Assembly: GCA_963669155.1 (NCBI GenBank)
Contig: OZ022576.1
Span: forward strand, 16,245,035 to 16,309,034
Direction: 5' to 3'
DNA: 64,000 nucleotides
From: Arbacia lixula
Lineage: Eukaryota; Echinodermata; Echinoidea; Arbacioida; Arbaciidae
Below, piece after piece: positions 13,028 to 23,055 of the stretch; position 1 is the first letter of the stretch; every line of letters starts with the position of its first letter. A program made the position numbers and the translations under genes. The notes below the pieces were generated by a model. The model was not told the DNA's origin. It made no database searches and worked only from the letters and a program-made list of their open reading frames with translations.

Positions 13028-14926
13028 GGGGGGGGGCGGTGGGGCGTGTCTGTGGGGGTGTGTACAGACAGTCCTTTATGAAGAAAAGGGGGAGGTAAAG
13101 AAGCCCATATGGTGGAAAAGAGATACATGAATACAGGAAAAGCAAGGGCGGGTGTAGAGAAAGGAAAGGAATGCAGGAACACGTAAAAATGTATCATGAG
13201 TAGGAGGTAAGAATGAATAATGATTACGAGTGGAGAATCATTTCCCTGAAATATCAAACTAAAGTTAAAACAATATGACCATCAGATATATGTGGCCATT
13301 CACGGAAGTGATAATGATAAACCTGTAACAGCAGTATTAGCATTTTCTAAATGTGAACGACAGGGTACAAGGTTCGGTTTGTTATAATAAAAGGGGTTTG
13401 ATCTATTTCTAAATCATACTTCGGGAAATGATTTACCACTCCTGTTTTTCTGTTCTTAGCTTAAAAAATATGGGGATGAAGCCTCCTTGGGTAAACACGA
13501 ACCTATGATGAATAATTTACCAGTATTTATTCGATTTCACAGGCTTTCCTGCGATTATCTGCGTGGTAACCGCTGTGGTCGATAGGACACTGTATCTAGA
13601 CGACAACACATAGTAAGTTTGCAGAGGCAAATAGATATTAATGAGAGTTCCAGTAAAAGCGCATTAAACGGCTTTGAAGGTTGGTCTATGGAAGGAAAAT
13701 TCACGTGGCTCAAGTAAATTTTACAATCAATACATCTGTGGAACTAAATGTAAAAGAAAGGCCACCTCATTAAATAAATCATTATGTAAACAACAATTAT
13801 GTTGACCTCTTAACTGTAAAGGTGTGTGTGTGTGGTTTGGGGGGGGGGGGGGGGGTAGTGGAGAGAAGATTCGCCACCCCATCCCAGGATAAAAATGTAG
13901 CACCACAAACAAAATTACTATGTGCAACTTTATTTTATAATTCATTGTTTCGTGACTAAAATAATGTATTTTTTTTTTTGCAAATTACGTTTACCAATGT
14001 TTCTTATCATTGGATGTGAAACTATAGTAAAAAACGAAACGCTGCTTGTTATAACCATAATATTGCAATGCACTTGAATGACTTGTTGGAGTTGTTCGAA
14101 AAAAGCATACCATGTCATTTTTAAAAATCTTTTCTGTGTGTATAACAGCTGCTTCTTTGCACTCAGTACTGGCCTGTACTACAGTGTGGTACTCTTTTTA
14201 ATCGCTCTCCTTGTACTGGATATCATCATGTGGGCGATGACCGCATGGTGCCTATGTGACAAGCCTGAACGCGGGATGGATCCAGATAGCAAGGACGGTG
14301 CCAATTCCCCAGTGCCGGGTAAGGCCGACGAGGGCGGTGCGGCAAGACGGCTGAAGAACGTGATGGCCATTACTCCGCTGCTCTGTGCCTCGTTCTTCCT
14401 GGGGTTTCGCTCGTTCTCCTCCCCTAGTACCATCGTTAACATCCTCTTCCTCGTATTCACCGACGTTTTCGGTCTCCTGCTCTTCGTGTTGCACTGTGTT
14501 TCACAGGCAGAGGTCCGGGACCACTGGAGCCGGTGTATGCGATGTAACTACGCCAAACTTCACGTCAGGATCCGCCGCCGCACCCAGAGGAAACCCTACG
14601 ACACCAGCAGAGGGCTCGACCGCCCAAGTGACCGCATGACGATGATCGAGATGGCTGACGAGGCAGATGGCAAGGCCGATCTTCATGGAGAGGCAAGTAA
14701 CGGCGGTCTAGATGCAACAGATGGCCCTGATGCGATGGAGGCTGACGAGACCAGTAATGGGAAACTCCCTACCAAGACAACAGCTCCAGATGAAACAAAC
14801 CCGGATACATCAGCTGTTGATCAGCCCGGCGATAGCAAGGACAGCAGCTTGGTTTCGCAGGACAAAACCGAGAAAACAACGGAGGTTGAAGGAAACCCAG
14901 ATAGTGGTAAACCTCTACTTGTGTAG
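1..14926 (+). CDS. HYR-domain 7TM receptor (adhesion/secretin-like GPCR), 5'-partial
   Basis: Exons by consensus and phase: <1-243, 2261-2551, 4410-4688, 10376-10449, 11507-11607, 12636-12889, 13543-13612, 14149-14926 (TAG). They join into one frame of 695 residues counted from the first visible codon at position 3. Residues 1-270 are three HYR-like, N-glycosylatable Cys-containing domains (recurring DQC, NITC, VGxTxVxCTAT). Residues 271-304 are a Thr-rich linker. TM1 is about 305-326, TM2 336-355, TM3 364-391 (Cys364), TM4 415-427; Cys438 in ECL2 could pair with Cys364. TM5 to TM7 lie in the last exon, with a long ICL3, then an acidic Ser/Thr-rich cytoplasmic tail ending PLLV, a possible PDZ ligand. 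TM2-TM3 (LALLGLHLAF; Cys then VLIHFFALS..W..VE) resembles family B2. Expected in the plasma membrane; ligand unknown. No GAIN/GPS cleavage motif is visible before TM1, which is odd for the family. The 5' end lies outside the window. Confidence 0.85.
1125..1605. repeat. Palindromic repeat family P1, copy split by a small MITE
   Basis: The stretch around TCAGAGCACCACAATG, then CATCACATCTGTCAA, and the resumption TACTAGCAACTGCCATCACAG match copies near 43047-43290, 45300-45540 and the two flanks of the LINE at 5313 and 9765. The copy is interrupted by a separate 220-bp element at 1299-1518. Confidence 0.6.
1299..1518. mobile_element. 220-bp TA-flanked MITE inside repeat P1
   Basis: Inverted ends GAGCGGTTTACTAA and TTAGTAAACCGGTC are each flanked by TA (1297-1298 and 1519-1520), as for mariner/Tc1-like elements. 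P1 sequence runs up to the left TA and continues after the right one. There is no coding capacity. Confidence 0.65.
1621..1728. repeat. 108-bp perfect-ended hairpin MITE
   Basis: The left arm GGGCCATATTCATGAAA and right arm TTTCATGAATATGGCCC are exact reverse complements. Pairing continues inward through TAGTTAGTTGCTAAA and TTTAGTAACTAACTA around a TTCCGC loop. Intronic and non-coding. Confidence 0.75.
3085..4110. repeat. Foldback-type repeat copy carrying an empty insertion site
   Basis: Positions 3765-4110 match 20127-20349 plus 21052-21170. Positions 3100-3245 match 21185-21320 in inverse orientation. At about 3985 the sequence reads through TTAGAAATACAGCGTATTG, where the copy at 20.3-21.1 kb is interrupted by a MITE. 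This copy therefore preserves the pre-insertion site. Lies in receptor intron 2; no gene seen in it. Confidence 0.65.
5679..8628 (-). pseudogene. LINE ORF2 endonuclease/reverse transcriptase, one frameshift
   Basis: The N-terminal frame (8628-8149) carries an APE-type endonuclease: HFNCRSL, LTETWL, then the GGGVGIYV and NVIYRPP segments. The second frame continues with LLGDFNIN and SDHCAIF (endonuclease motifs), then RT: NYRPISLLS, FLDLSKAFDCIDH, GVPQGSVLGPLLFLLFVNDF and the catalytic FADD (residues about 515-518 of the second frame). A C-terminal region ends at 5679. The frames meet in a run of seven T (minus strand, about 8150-8160). One extra T would join VTSFF to LDKLEP, so the break is a homopolymer indel, either real or an assembly error. 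Otherwise the length is near the usual size for such ORF2 proteins. Confidence 0.85.
8922..9719 (-). CDS. LINE ORF1 nucleic-acid-binding protein (265 aa)
   Basis: The intact frame starts with MNTRAAHQ, only about 40 nt inside the 5' junction. Residues 1-50 are basic and low-complexity. Residues about 85-117 are a likely coiled coil (heptad-like EAIQNLQRQVDEAQARLE). Residues 118-200 begin with YSRRNCILVHGVPE, the typical start of the L1-ORF1-like RRM core (transposase_22 type), and continue with basic IIIKFSRYSTRSRF. A C-terminal domain follows. By family knowledge ORF1p coats the element RNA and acts as a chaperone. It overlaps no host exon and lies antisense to the receptor gene. Confidence 0.8.
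   Translation of the reverse strand: MNTRAAHQNKQRKTPNPSPTQGATFSAAGSPKKNDGTVLTEACNEGSIAVPAKAGIVDAIVEAFADKKLLDKLIPALSQALHDCFMVEITKRDEAIQNLQRQVDEAQARLEDFEQYSRRNCILVHGVPETAQEDTSAIICKLAKDKLNQDISPLDIDRSHRLGQRGKKDAKGRQLIRPIIIKFSRYSTRSRFYNERKLLKGTNVFIHENLTATRQKWLHDTRRKYPAPHNKVWSQDGKIKVRTDDNKLLSISCDADLIKYNIRHA
10466..10665. repeat. Imperfect foldback in receptor intron 4
   Basis: GCTGCGTTCACGTGGAAGCGG near 10467 is roughly mirrored by CCGCTTCTGTGTGAATGTAAC near 10645. Non-coding; likely a decayed MITE just downstream of the 74-nt linker exon. Confidence 0.4.
12964..13026 (+). repeat. (GT)n microsatellite
   Basis: About 31 GT units with one GC interruption, followed by a G-rich run, in the intron between the TM2-3 and TM4 exons. 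Confidence 0.95.
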
Positions 14927-15615
14927 ACCATTTGGAGGACAATGATATAGGACATATCAACGAGATCCGTTAAAGCAACAATGGAGCGGGCTATCATATT
15001 CGTGAATCCATAAATTGTTATTCCAAAATTGGTGGATGTATCTTACAAACTTTGAGGGGAGAAGAGGGGGGGGGGGGCACTCTGAGTATTGAGTGGGGTC
15101 ACATAAGATGTGGGTTCACCATTATGGATCATATATCAGGAGCAATATCATGACAGTTTTATTGGGGGAGTGATGTCACCTTTTCATGGTATGTAAATCC
15201 TGCATTTTAAAGCATAGAATATTAACGAAGGATATTGAAGCTACAATTATTCGAAATTTGACACTTAATTTCCAAACTCGTGAAAGAAAGCCAAGGGGTT
15301 GGTTCTAGGTACTGAGGAAATGTTGCCATTTTGTTACACTTGGCAGGAATATCGTTTCGATATCGCAAATAATTATATAATCATCATCGCGCGCGCTATC
15401 ACAGATTATACATGATAATGTTAATAAATTATGAAAAAGCAATATATCTTCGTAGTTTCATATTTCTGAAGCATCTGATAATGGATGTCAGGAAGTCGAT
15501 TTGCTTGTTTGGGTTCATTGTATACAGACTATGTAATCAGCACTATAAAACTCTTTCAATCGCCAATTACGGTAACAAGTACACAATCATTAGTTTGAAG
15601 TGTACATTTATATTA
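14927..15615 (+). other. Receptor 3' UTR/downstream region
   Basis: No coding signal. It would contain the receptor 3' UTR. The first AATAAA-like hexamer is at about 15423 (TTAATAAATTATG), a candidate polyadenylation signal. A G run lies at 15068-15077. Confidence 0.4.
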
Positions 15616-16349
15616 ACACAACAAAAAAAAGTAAGCCCCCCCCCCCCCCACCTAAGCAAAATAGCATAACTTTTTATCGAAGAGGTTTTGGGCAAAATCA
15701 TTCGGCAGGATTGTTCCTCAACTTATTGATTAACTTCTGTGTGAAAATCACATTAATCCAATTAGTCATGCATGAGTGGGCAAATTCAAAAGCAAAATGT
15801 CACTTTTCAAGTCACAAGGGTAATTTTGGGATTCTGTCATATGAATTTTTGATAAATTCCATTTCTGTCCTTTCATTGTTTATCATCCATCCCTCGATAC
15901 ACTAACACATATCCCGACACTTAACCAACTGTTCTGGTTGAGTGAGCACCGTTTAAACAATACTCATCCCTCTTGAGTTTGAAAATTTTAAAAACCCTTT
16001 ATTTTGGTGAAAAAATTAAACTGGGTATTTTGACAAAGATGTAACATGAAAGATGTAACAAGTCATTTTCGTGTCATGGTTGAGTGAAAACACTTTAAAA
16101 ATCGCACAAGAAATGCCAAAATGTATTGTTAAAACAGCATAAACAATTACCCTTGTGACTTTTGAAAAGTGACATCTTTGCCTTTAAAATTTGGCCACTC
16201 ATGCATGACTAAATGGATTAATGTGATTTTCACACAGCAGTTAGTCAATAATATAAGGAACAATCTTGCCAAATTATTTTGCTCAAAACTTCTTCGATAA
16301 GAAGTTATGCTATTTTGCTTAGGGGGGGGGGCTTACTTTTTTGTTGTGT
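15616..16349. mobile_element. 734-bp foldback element with TTA target duplications (PIF/Harbinger-like MITE)
   Basis: Arms of about 210-220 bp at 15616-15840 and 16140-16349 are inverted copies: ACACAAC..GTAAGCCCCC at the left end, GGGGGCTTAC..GTTGTGT at the right. Inner matches include CACAAGGGTAATT and AATTACCCTTGTG. TTA flanks both ends (15613-15615 and 16350-16352), fitting the TWA target preference of PIF/Harbinger elements. The loop of about 300 bp is non-coding. Confidence 0.75.
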
Positions 16350-18710
16350 TTAGTATTCGTATACATGTTTCTGTAGTTTTAAGATCTTGTTTGTAGAAAT
16401 ATGAAGTGATTTTTAAGATCTTGAGTCTACTGCTCTTATAGCAACATCGTCAATACATATTACGACCATTGCTTGGAATCATTAGCGGGTGTATGTATTC
16501 AGTTTCGTAGTCACGCGAGGAAAAGTCTTGGACAAGTTGGAGGGATTTGAAAACCTTTATTGAATCATTGTAACCATGGACCCTGAAGCAATATGATTAA
16601 TGATATAATATAATGTAAGATGATATTGTACGTATAGTGCATTCTAAGAAGTTCAATATACCATAATGTGAGTGTCCATATATTTCTCGCGTGCGTTTAT
16701 ATGCCAACGAGGCCGCAGGCCGAGTTGAAATATTCGAAATCTATGCATACGAATTATATTGTATATTGAACGGCAATTAGCATGTACTATTTGTGTTATT
16801 TAAGATGGGAACACGAAATTCTTTAAAAATATATCTGAACTTACCTGAACAATTTACATGATGAATCCTCTCTTCAAACTTGAAAATCCATGTAACGTCC
16901 ATAACACGTAAAAACAGGAAAGTTTTGAATAACCTTGACAAGTTGAATGAAAAGTCGGAACTATTTACATGATGAATCCTTTCTTGAAGACTTAAAAATC
17001 CACGTAACGTCCATTACACGTAAAAAATGAAAGTTTTGAATGCCCTTGAAAGTTTAATAAACGTCTAAAATGCAATTCCAAAAAGTTTAAACAGCTAAAT
17101 TCCAGTGATACCGCCAAAGTCAAAGTTTAAGGAAAATTTTACTTTTAGTAGTAGATTTTTACACAAGCTACTGAGAAGACATTGCTGGTATATGCCACGA
17201 TCGTGGGCATATACCGGATTACGCAATTGACCAATCAGAAGCCTTCTCTCTTACAACCCATCTAATATCATTTATATTTATAATTTATATTGTATATAAT
17301 ATGAATGGTTACAATCAAGGTTGCCTTGACGTGTAGTTTGGAGGTGAACGAGGTGACTGACCATGGCACTTGTTCAGCACCTCCACCCCGACATTAACCC
17401 CCTACTCCCCATTATTATGAATATTGTTATTTCATTTACATTGTTCTTCTTCTGATATGTAAAGTGCATTTAACTAATTGCGCAGGTAAATTATTGTAAG
17501 CTGATATTTTCGGGGTTTTTTTGACAAGTTTTGCTTCTTTATATCACTGCACGTTCTCATCGTATGTATTATAATGTATTTGTGTTATCCTGTGTTGTAA
17601 ATGTCTTCCAATTTTGTCAAAAATTAAAACACATATATAAATGAGACGTGAAAAAAAAACAAACGGTGACAGCTCGTTATTTCGGAGACCCGAATACACC
17701 GCAGGTTCGTTTATCCGAAGGTTTGTTATTAAAAAAATAAATTACGATTCGTTTATCTGAAATTGAAGTAAGGTTCGTTAATCCGAATATTGTTTTACTC
17801 AACTCTTTATGCGCTTTACATTCAGGCATTTTTCACTGGTAATACACCGTTTCCATGATATGGCAGTAACACGAGTATGGATTCTGGCAGAAAATATAAG
17901 GAGTTCAAATAACGAACCTTCAGAATAACAAATGTCACCTTAATATCATCCCTCATAGTACGAGGCGTTGAATGCCACGAATGACTTACTTTATTTTGTC
18001 ATTCCGTTGGTATTGACGGTGAGAACTTCTTTTCAATAATGCGCCGTCCAAAATTCATCCATGAAATAGGCATACACAAACTATATGTATTTTGAAAATT
18101 TCGCGAAAGCTTAAACAATTCGATGGTTTCATTAATTTCATTTATATTCCATATTACTCGGAAATATTCGTTGATATGCATGCTCTGTGATTTTACTTGT
18201 CATTTATGGGTATTGCCCATCAGTGTGTATTTGTATTTTTTTTTTTATTCAAGATATGCTATTTGGTGTTTTGTATCTGCATTGCATCAACTTCTTCCGC
18301 AGCTGTATCGCACTTTCAAAATAATTGAATAAATAAAAATGTGCCTCTGCAAAGAAAAACGATCTGTGATTGTTATTCATAGTTACTATTGAAATATATA
18401 AGTGACAGCGTATAACACGGTATATGATACAAACAACTAAATGATCTCAAAGCAAACTTGGAAAACCCTCGAGAAACATTCAACAGAAAAGACAAATTAA
18501 TCGGAAATAAGAACTTTCCTTAAAATTGTATATATTTCTTTATTTCATTTGTTCGTCGGTGATATTACAATAAAGTCCACAACCAGTACACCATATCTAC
18601 AGGGTAAAAAAAAAAGGGAGCCCCGGAGAGCACCTTTGAATTTATTCTATCCTGTCCACAACGTGTCCGCTATGACACCCCGTTTAATAACACATGTATT
18701 TCCTACTTTA
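16350..18710. other. Intergenic, no gene seen; tandem duplication and TTCGTTATTCCGAA-type repeat
   Basis: A segment of about 110 bp is duplicated in tandem at about 16851-17065 (TTTACATGATGAATCCT at 16853 and 16963; both copies contain GTAACGTCCAT and ACACGTAAAAA). Positions 17690-17935 hold dispersed, partly inverted GGTTCGTTTATCCGAAGG-like motifs, matching the repeat at 45600-45735. Nothing else recognisable. Confidence 0.5.
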
Positions 18711-18712
18711 CA

Positions 18713-19190
18713 AAACGTGTTAGGAAGGAGAAGAAACTCGATCAAACATCTGTATGGGTACAAAAGCGTGCTAATGAATTTCAAAAGCATTCCACACTCA
18801 TGAAAATACTTTGATATCCCATGCTCATAACCGACATGCAGCGGATGTCAACTTGGAAAGAAATTATCTTTAATTGCCCTTTTTATCTGAAGAAGCTTTG
18901 TTTTTATAATATTTTTGGCAAATTTTAAGGCAGTTAAGGAAAACACTAAAAAATCTGACATATATGATATATTTGTATTACTTACAAAATTGACTAATTC
19001 TTCATTTTCCGACATCTTGTGCATTCGTGGGATTCAATCATTGTCAAAATGGTATCTTAAGCAGTGTATTTTCATGATCAGTGTTTGCGTGCGTTTGCGT
19101 GCATCTGAGATGTTTTACTTGAAAAACGTGTTTATTTTTGTTTGCTGATATGTGTTATGCTCATGGAGATATTAATACAATTATCAGAAC
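18713..19190 (+). repeat. Diverged fragment of the CAGGGA MITE family
   Basis: GTGTTAGGAAGGAGAAGAAA, then CTGTATGGGT..AAAGCGTGCT and AGCGGATGTCAACTTGGAAAG, match the family copies at 21339 and 24335 in the same order. Terminal CAGGGA is lost. Confidence 0.6.
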
Positions 19191-19336
19191 TGGACAAGAA
19201 CCAGTTGTCTTAGACAACTCGTTCTAAACAATGCGGGCAACTTGTCTTGACAATAATGCTCAAATGACGTCACACTTCGGTACTCTAAACACACGAACTA
19301 GGGGAGAGTTAGTGTTGTTGTTGTTGCTGTTGGTGT

Positions 19337-19377
19337 TGTGTGTTTTTTTTTTTTTTTTTTTTTTTTGGGGGGGGGCG
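19337..19377 (+). repeat. Poly-T/poly-G tract
   Basis: About 30 T followed by 9 G; low-complexity intergenic sequence. Confidence 0.9.
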
Positions 19378-19865
19378 GGTTATAGGTCTTTCAAATGGAC
19401 GACCTGTTATTGATAATTTGTGTGTCTTTATCCCCCAAAAGCACCCCCTCCCCTTGAAAAAAGCTGGTGACGGCACGGCTACACATGTATACATTTCAGC
19501 TTTCGCTAATTAATTTTGTCATTAAGTGCTTGTTATGTAGTTAATGAGGACAAGCAAACACGAAGTGTGATACTTTTTGAGATTAATTTACTAGCTAATT
19601 GGGCGCTTCTGGGCACGTTTTTCATGTTACTTGTCTGAAAGGAAAATATCTGAAATTAACGTTTCCAGCAAATTGTTTATGGAATATGATGCGGAACAGT
19701 GTGAAATCGAGACTTTTGTACAGCAACTTGATATCATGTTTAGAGACCTTTTGTCTTATTTTAACAATATTCCTCGATTTAATCTTTATAGATGCTTTGT
19801 GGATATTATACATGTATGTCACAACTGCGCAAGCAATATGGGGTGAGGATAGTTCCCCAAATTCT

Positions 19866-21320
19866 TTATGTGCATCCTATTTTGTTTATACATCAAATCC
19901 AGGCAAAAATCATCCAGAGAACCGGCGGCATTGAACATTCTGAGATCAAAGAGAAAGTGTTTGTAAAGCATTCTTTTGCGACTAGAAGGAGAGTACAGGA
20001 ATCTACATTAATTAAACGGCTGGTGGGCCATGAAACTTGGTCTAACCAGAATCGTGTAAGAACTGGAGTCAGCACGAAGAATAATTTATTCCTATACACC
20101 AGTCGTGTTCAATGATAGCACAATTTCCATGGAAACAACCTCAATTTCGTGTCCGGAGGTGGCCGAAAAAGTTACGGACCAAATTATTTCTACAATTTCA
20201 TTAAAATTTCCCTTCGATCACCCCAAACTAATTCACAGTATGTGCATCCAAATAAGCTACGCTCCCAGCGACGGCTGAACGGTTGACATATTTCTCAGAA
20301 CAAATGTTCTTTTGCTATTCAGAGGAAGGCATTGCCTGATTAGATATACCAGGGAGGTGTTACGAAGGAGTAGAAACTCGAGCATAATATATGCAAACAT
20401 CTGTATGGGTTCTAAATCGTGCTCATGAATGTCAAAAGAATTCCATAATCATGACAATGCTTTGATGTTCCATGTGCCGAGCCGACATTTAGCTGATTTT
20501 AACTTAAAAAGAAATTTCTTTAATTTCCCATTTATCTGTAGACGTTTTGTTTTTGACAAATTTGTTTGCAAACTTTAAGGAAGTTAACGGCAGATAATGA
20601 CAGATCCTTTACTCTGCTTTTGTTTCGAAAAGTATTGAGGAATCATTAAAAATCGTACATAAAAGCTATTTGTATTACTTACAAAATTGACCAATTTCTT
20701 CATTTACCGACAACTTGTGCATTTGGGGGATTCAACCACTCTCAAAATGATATATTAAGCTGTGTATTACCATTAACGGCGTTTGTGTGTGTTTGCGTGA
20801 AACAGAGATATTTCACTTGGAAAACTTGTTTATTTGTGTTTGCTGATACCTGTTATGCTCATGGAAGTATTAATGCCATTAACAGAAATGAGACTGTACA
20901 TTTCTGTTGTTCTCGCCGTTGCCACACAATCATGTTCATAATTGTTCAAACACCTGAACAGCACCTGTTGAGAACACATAACTTTTCAGCGGCTTGGCAC
21001 ATGGGTTCAAAGGAAGAAAATTGCTTCATATCCTTCCATAACACATCCCTGGATATACAGCGTATTGTTTCAAACACCCGAAGGTCTTTAATTGCTATGA
21101 GGCGGCGTTCATGATAGATCAAAGGAAGTCTCTCCGAGCACAGTACATAAAGATAGGTCCATGGTCAAACCCAAAGCTTACCCGACAATGCACTTTGAAT
21201 CTATTAGTTGTTGCTACTCGGACAAACCTCGGACAAGCTTTAGAGTTCCCATTGGTAACGTATTATTTGAAGGCCGTGAATAAAATTAGCATATATAACG
21301 AAAAAAGTATATTCAAAGTG
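19866..21320. repeat. Second copy of the foldback repeat at 3085-4110, split by a MITE
   Basis: Aligns to 3380-4110 on either side of the MITE at 20350-21051, and to 3100-3245 inverted at 21185-21320. A fragment with the same CATTCTTTTGTGACTAGA and GGCAAATATTATC core also sits in hnRNP B intron 8 at about 56600-56730. Confidence 0.6.
20350..21051 (+). mobile_element. 702-bp CAGGGA-family MITE, 7-bp duplication GATATAC
   Basis: Ends CAGGGAGGTGTTACGAAGGAG and ATCCTTCCATAACACATCCCTG. GATATAC at 20343-20349 is repeated at 21052-21058. The paralogous repeat at 3985 has the uninterrupted site. Non-coding. Confidence 0.8.
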
Positions 21321-21338
21321 CATGTCGCATGCCTTTAC

Positions 21339-21885
21339 CAGGGAGGTGTTAGGAAGGAGTAGAAACTCGAGCATAATACATTCAAACATCTGTATGGGTT
21401 CTAAAGCGTGCTCATGAATGCCAAAAGCATTCCATAATCATGACAATGCTTTGATGTTCCATGTGCCGGGCCGACATTTAGCTGATGTCAACTTGAAAAG
21501 AAATTTCTTTAATTTCCCATTTGTCTGTAGACGTTTTGTTTTTGACAAATTTGTTTGCAAACTATAAGGAAGTTAACGGCAGATAATGACAGATCCTTTA
21601 CTCTGCTTTTGTTTCGAAAAGTATTGAGGAATCATTTAAAATCGGGCATATAGCCTATTTGTAAAATTGACCAATTTCTTCACTTTCCGACATCTTGTGC
21701 ATTTGGGGGATTCAACCACTCTCAAAATGATATATTAAGCTGTGTATTATCATTAACGGCGTTTGTGTGTGTTCGCGTGAAGCAGAGATATTTTACTTGA
21801 AAAACTTGTTTATTTGTGTTAGCTGATACTTGTTATGCTCATGGAAGTATACGTCATTAACAGAACGGGACAAGCGAAATGAGCA
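21339..21885 (+). repeat. CAGGGA-family MITE, 3'-truncated
   Basis: Starts CAGGGAGGTGTTAGGAAGGAG and follows the copy at 20350 closely through ACAAGCGAAAT, where homology stops. Confidence 0.7.
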
Positions 21886-21939
21886 TCCCATAGCTCGCAA
21901 ATTTCTGACATAAGGACACGATTATACATGAAAGGTTGT

Positions 21940-22244
21940 TAGATGGTATTGTGTGAAGACATGTGATGCTCTTGTGGGCAGGTGGAGGTAGTCATTGCAA
22001 TGTTTAATTTGTGCACAAATTCTGCTTATTATCCTGCTAATTTCTACCTTTGATGATGTCACAGGGGGAATCTTGAGTTGGAGGATATTTTGGAGGCGGG
22101 GCTTATCAGTACTGAGAAAAAATAAAGAAAAATTATTTTAAAATATAGGACACATATTACCATTGAACAGTTAGTGATTTTGTTATGTACATATTATGTT
22201 GCATCAACATAAGTCGACATACATTTTGATGACAGGGGACCTTT
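21940..22244 (+). repeat. Half copy of the AAGGTC foldback family
   Basis: AGGTAGTCATTGCAATG, TGATGATGTCACAGGGGG and GGAGGCGGGGCT, ending ATGACAGGGGACCTT, match the right half of the large foldback in hnRNP B intron 1 (48205-48370 and 50000-50088). Confidence 0.65.
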
Positions 22245-22321
22245 AAGTGATATGTACAAACAATATTAGATCTAGTCTCTTCAATTTCAGATTAGAACTG
22301 AATGACTGACAAGGGTTTGTC

Positions 22322-23048
22322 CAGGGATGTGTTATGGAAGGATATGAAACAACTTTCTTTCTTTGAACCCATGCGTGGCACCGCCGAAAAAAATGTCTTC
22401 TCAGCATGTGCTTTTCAGGTGTTTTAATAATAACGAACAGGATTGCGTAGCAACGGTTTCTCAGATAGAACAAAAGAAATGTAGAGTCTTATTTCGCTTG
22501 TCCAGTTCTGTTGGATTACATCAATACTTTTGTTAGGAAAAGAGATATCAGCGAACAAATACAAACAGTTTTTTCTACTAAAATATCTCAGCTGCACGAA
22601 AATGCACGCAAACTCTGTTAATGAAAATAAACAGCTTAAGATATAATGTTGATAACGATTGAATCCCGCGTTAGCGAACATCTGCGGAAAGTGAAGAAAT
22701 TTGTTAATTGTGTAAGCAAGAATATTATATTATATCTCCGTTTGTGCATCATTCAACAATCATTTAGAAGAAAACCGAGTACAGGATCTTTAGTGGTGTT
22801 GCCCGTAACTTTCTTGAAAATTGCACAAAAATATGATAAGAAACATAGTTTCCAGAGACAAAACAGTGAATTAAAGATATTGCTTTCTAAGTTGACAGCA
22901 GTTAAATGTCGGTGCCGCGCATGGGACATCAAAGCATTGTACATAGTGATTGTGGAATGCTTTTGACATTCATAAGCACGCTTTAGTATCCATACAGATG
23001 TTTGAATATATTATGCTCGAGTTGTCCCTCCTTCCTAACACATCCCTG
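22322..23048 (-). mobile_element. 727-bp CAGGGA-family MITE, 7-bp duplication GTTTGTC
   Basis: Opposite orientation to the other copies. CAGGGATGTGTTATGGAAGG at the left and CCTTCCTAACACATCCCTG at the right; GTTTGTC at 22315-22321 and 23049-23055. Confidence 0.8.
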
Positions 23049-23055
23049 GTTTGTC

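Noticed and set aside
12934-13257. His/Thr repeat open frame on the minus strand
   Set aside because: Translation of the (GT)n microsatellite.
22646-22966. Open frame of 106 codons
   Set aside because: Lies inside the MITE at 22322-23048 and is not kept in the other family copies.
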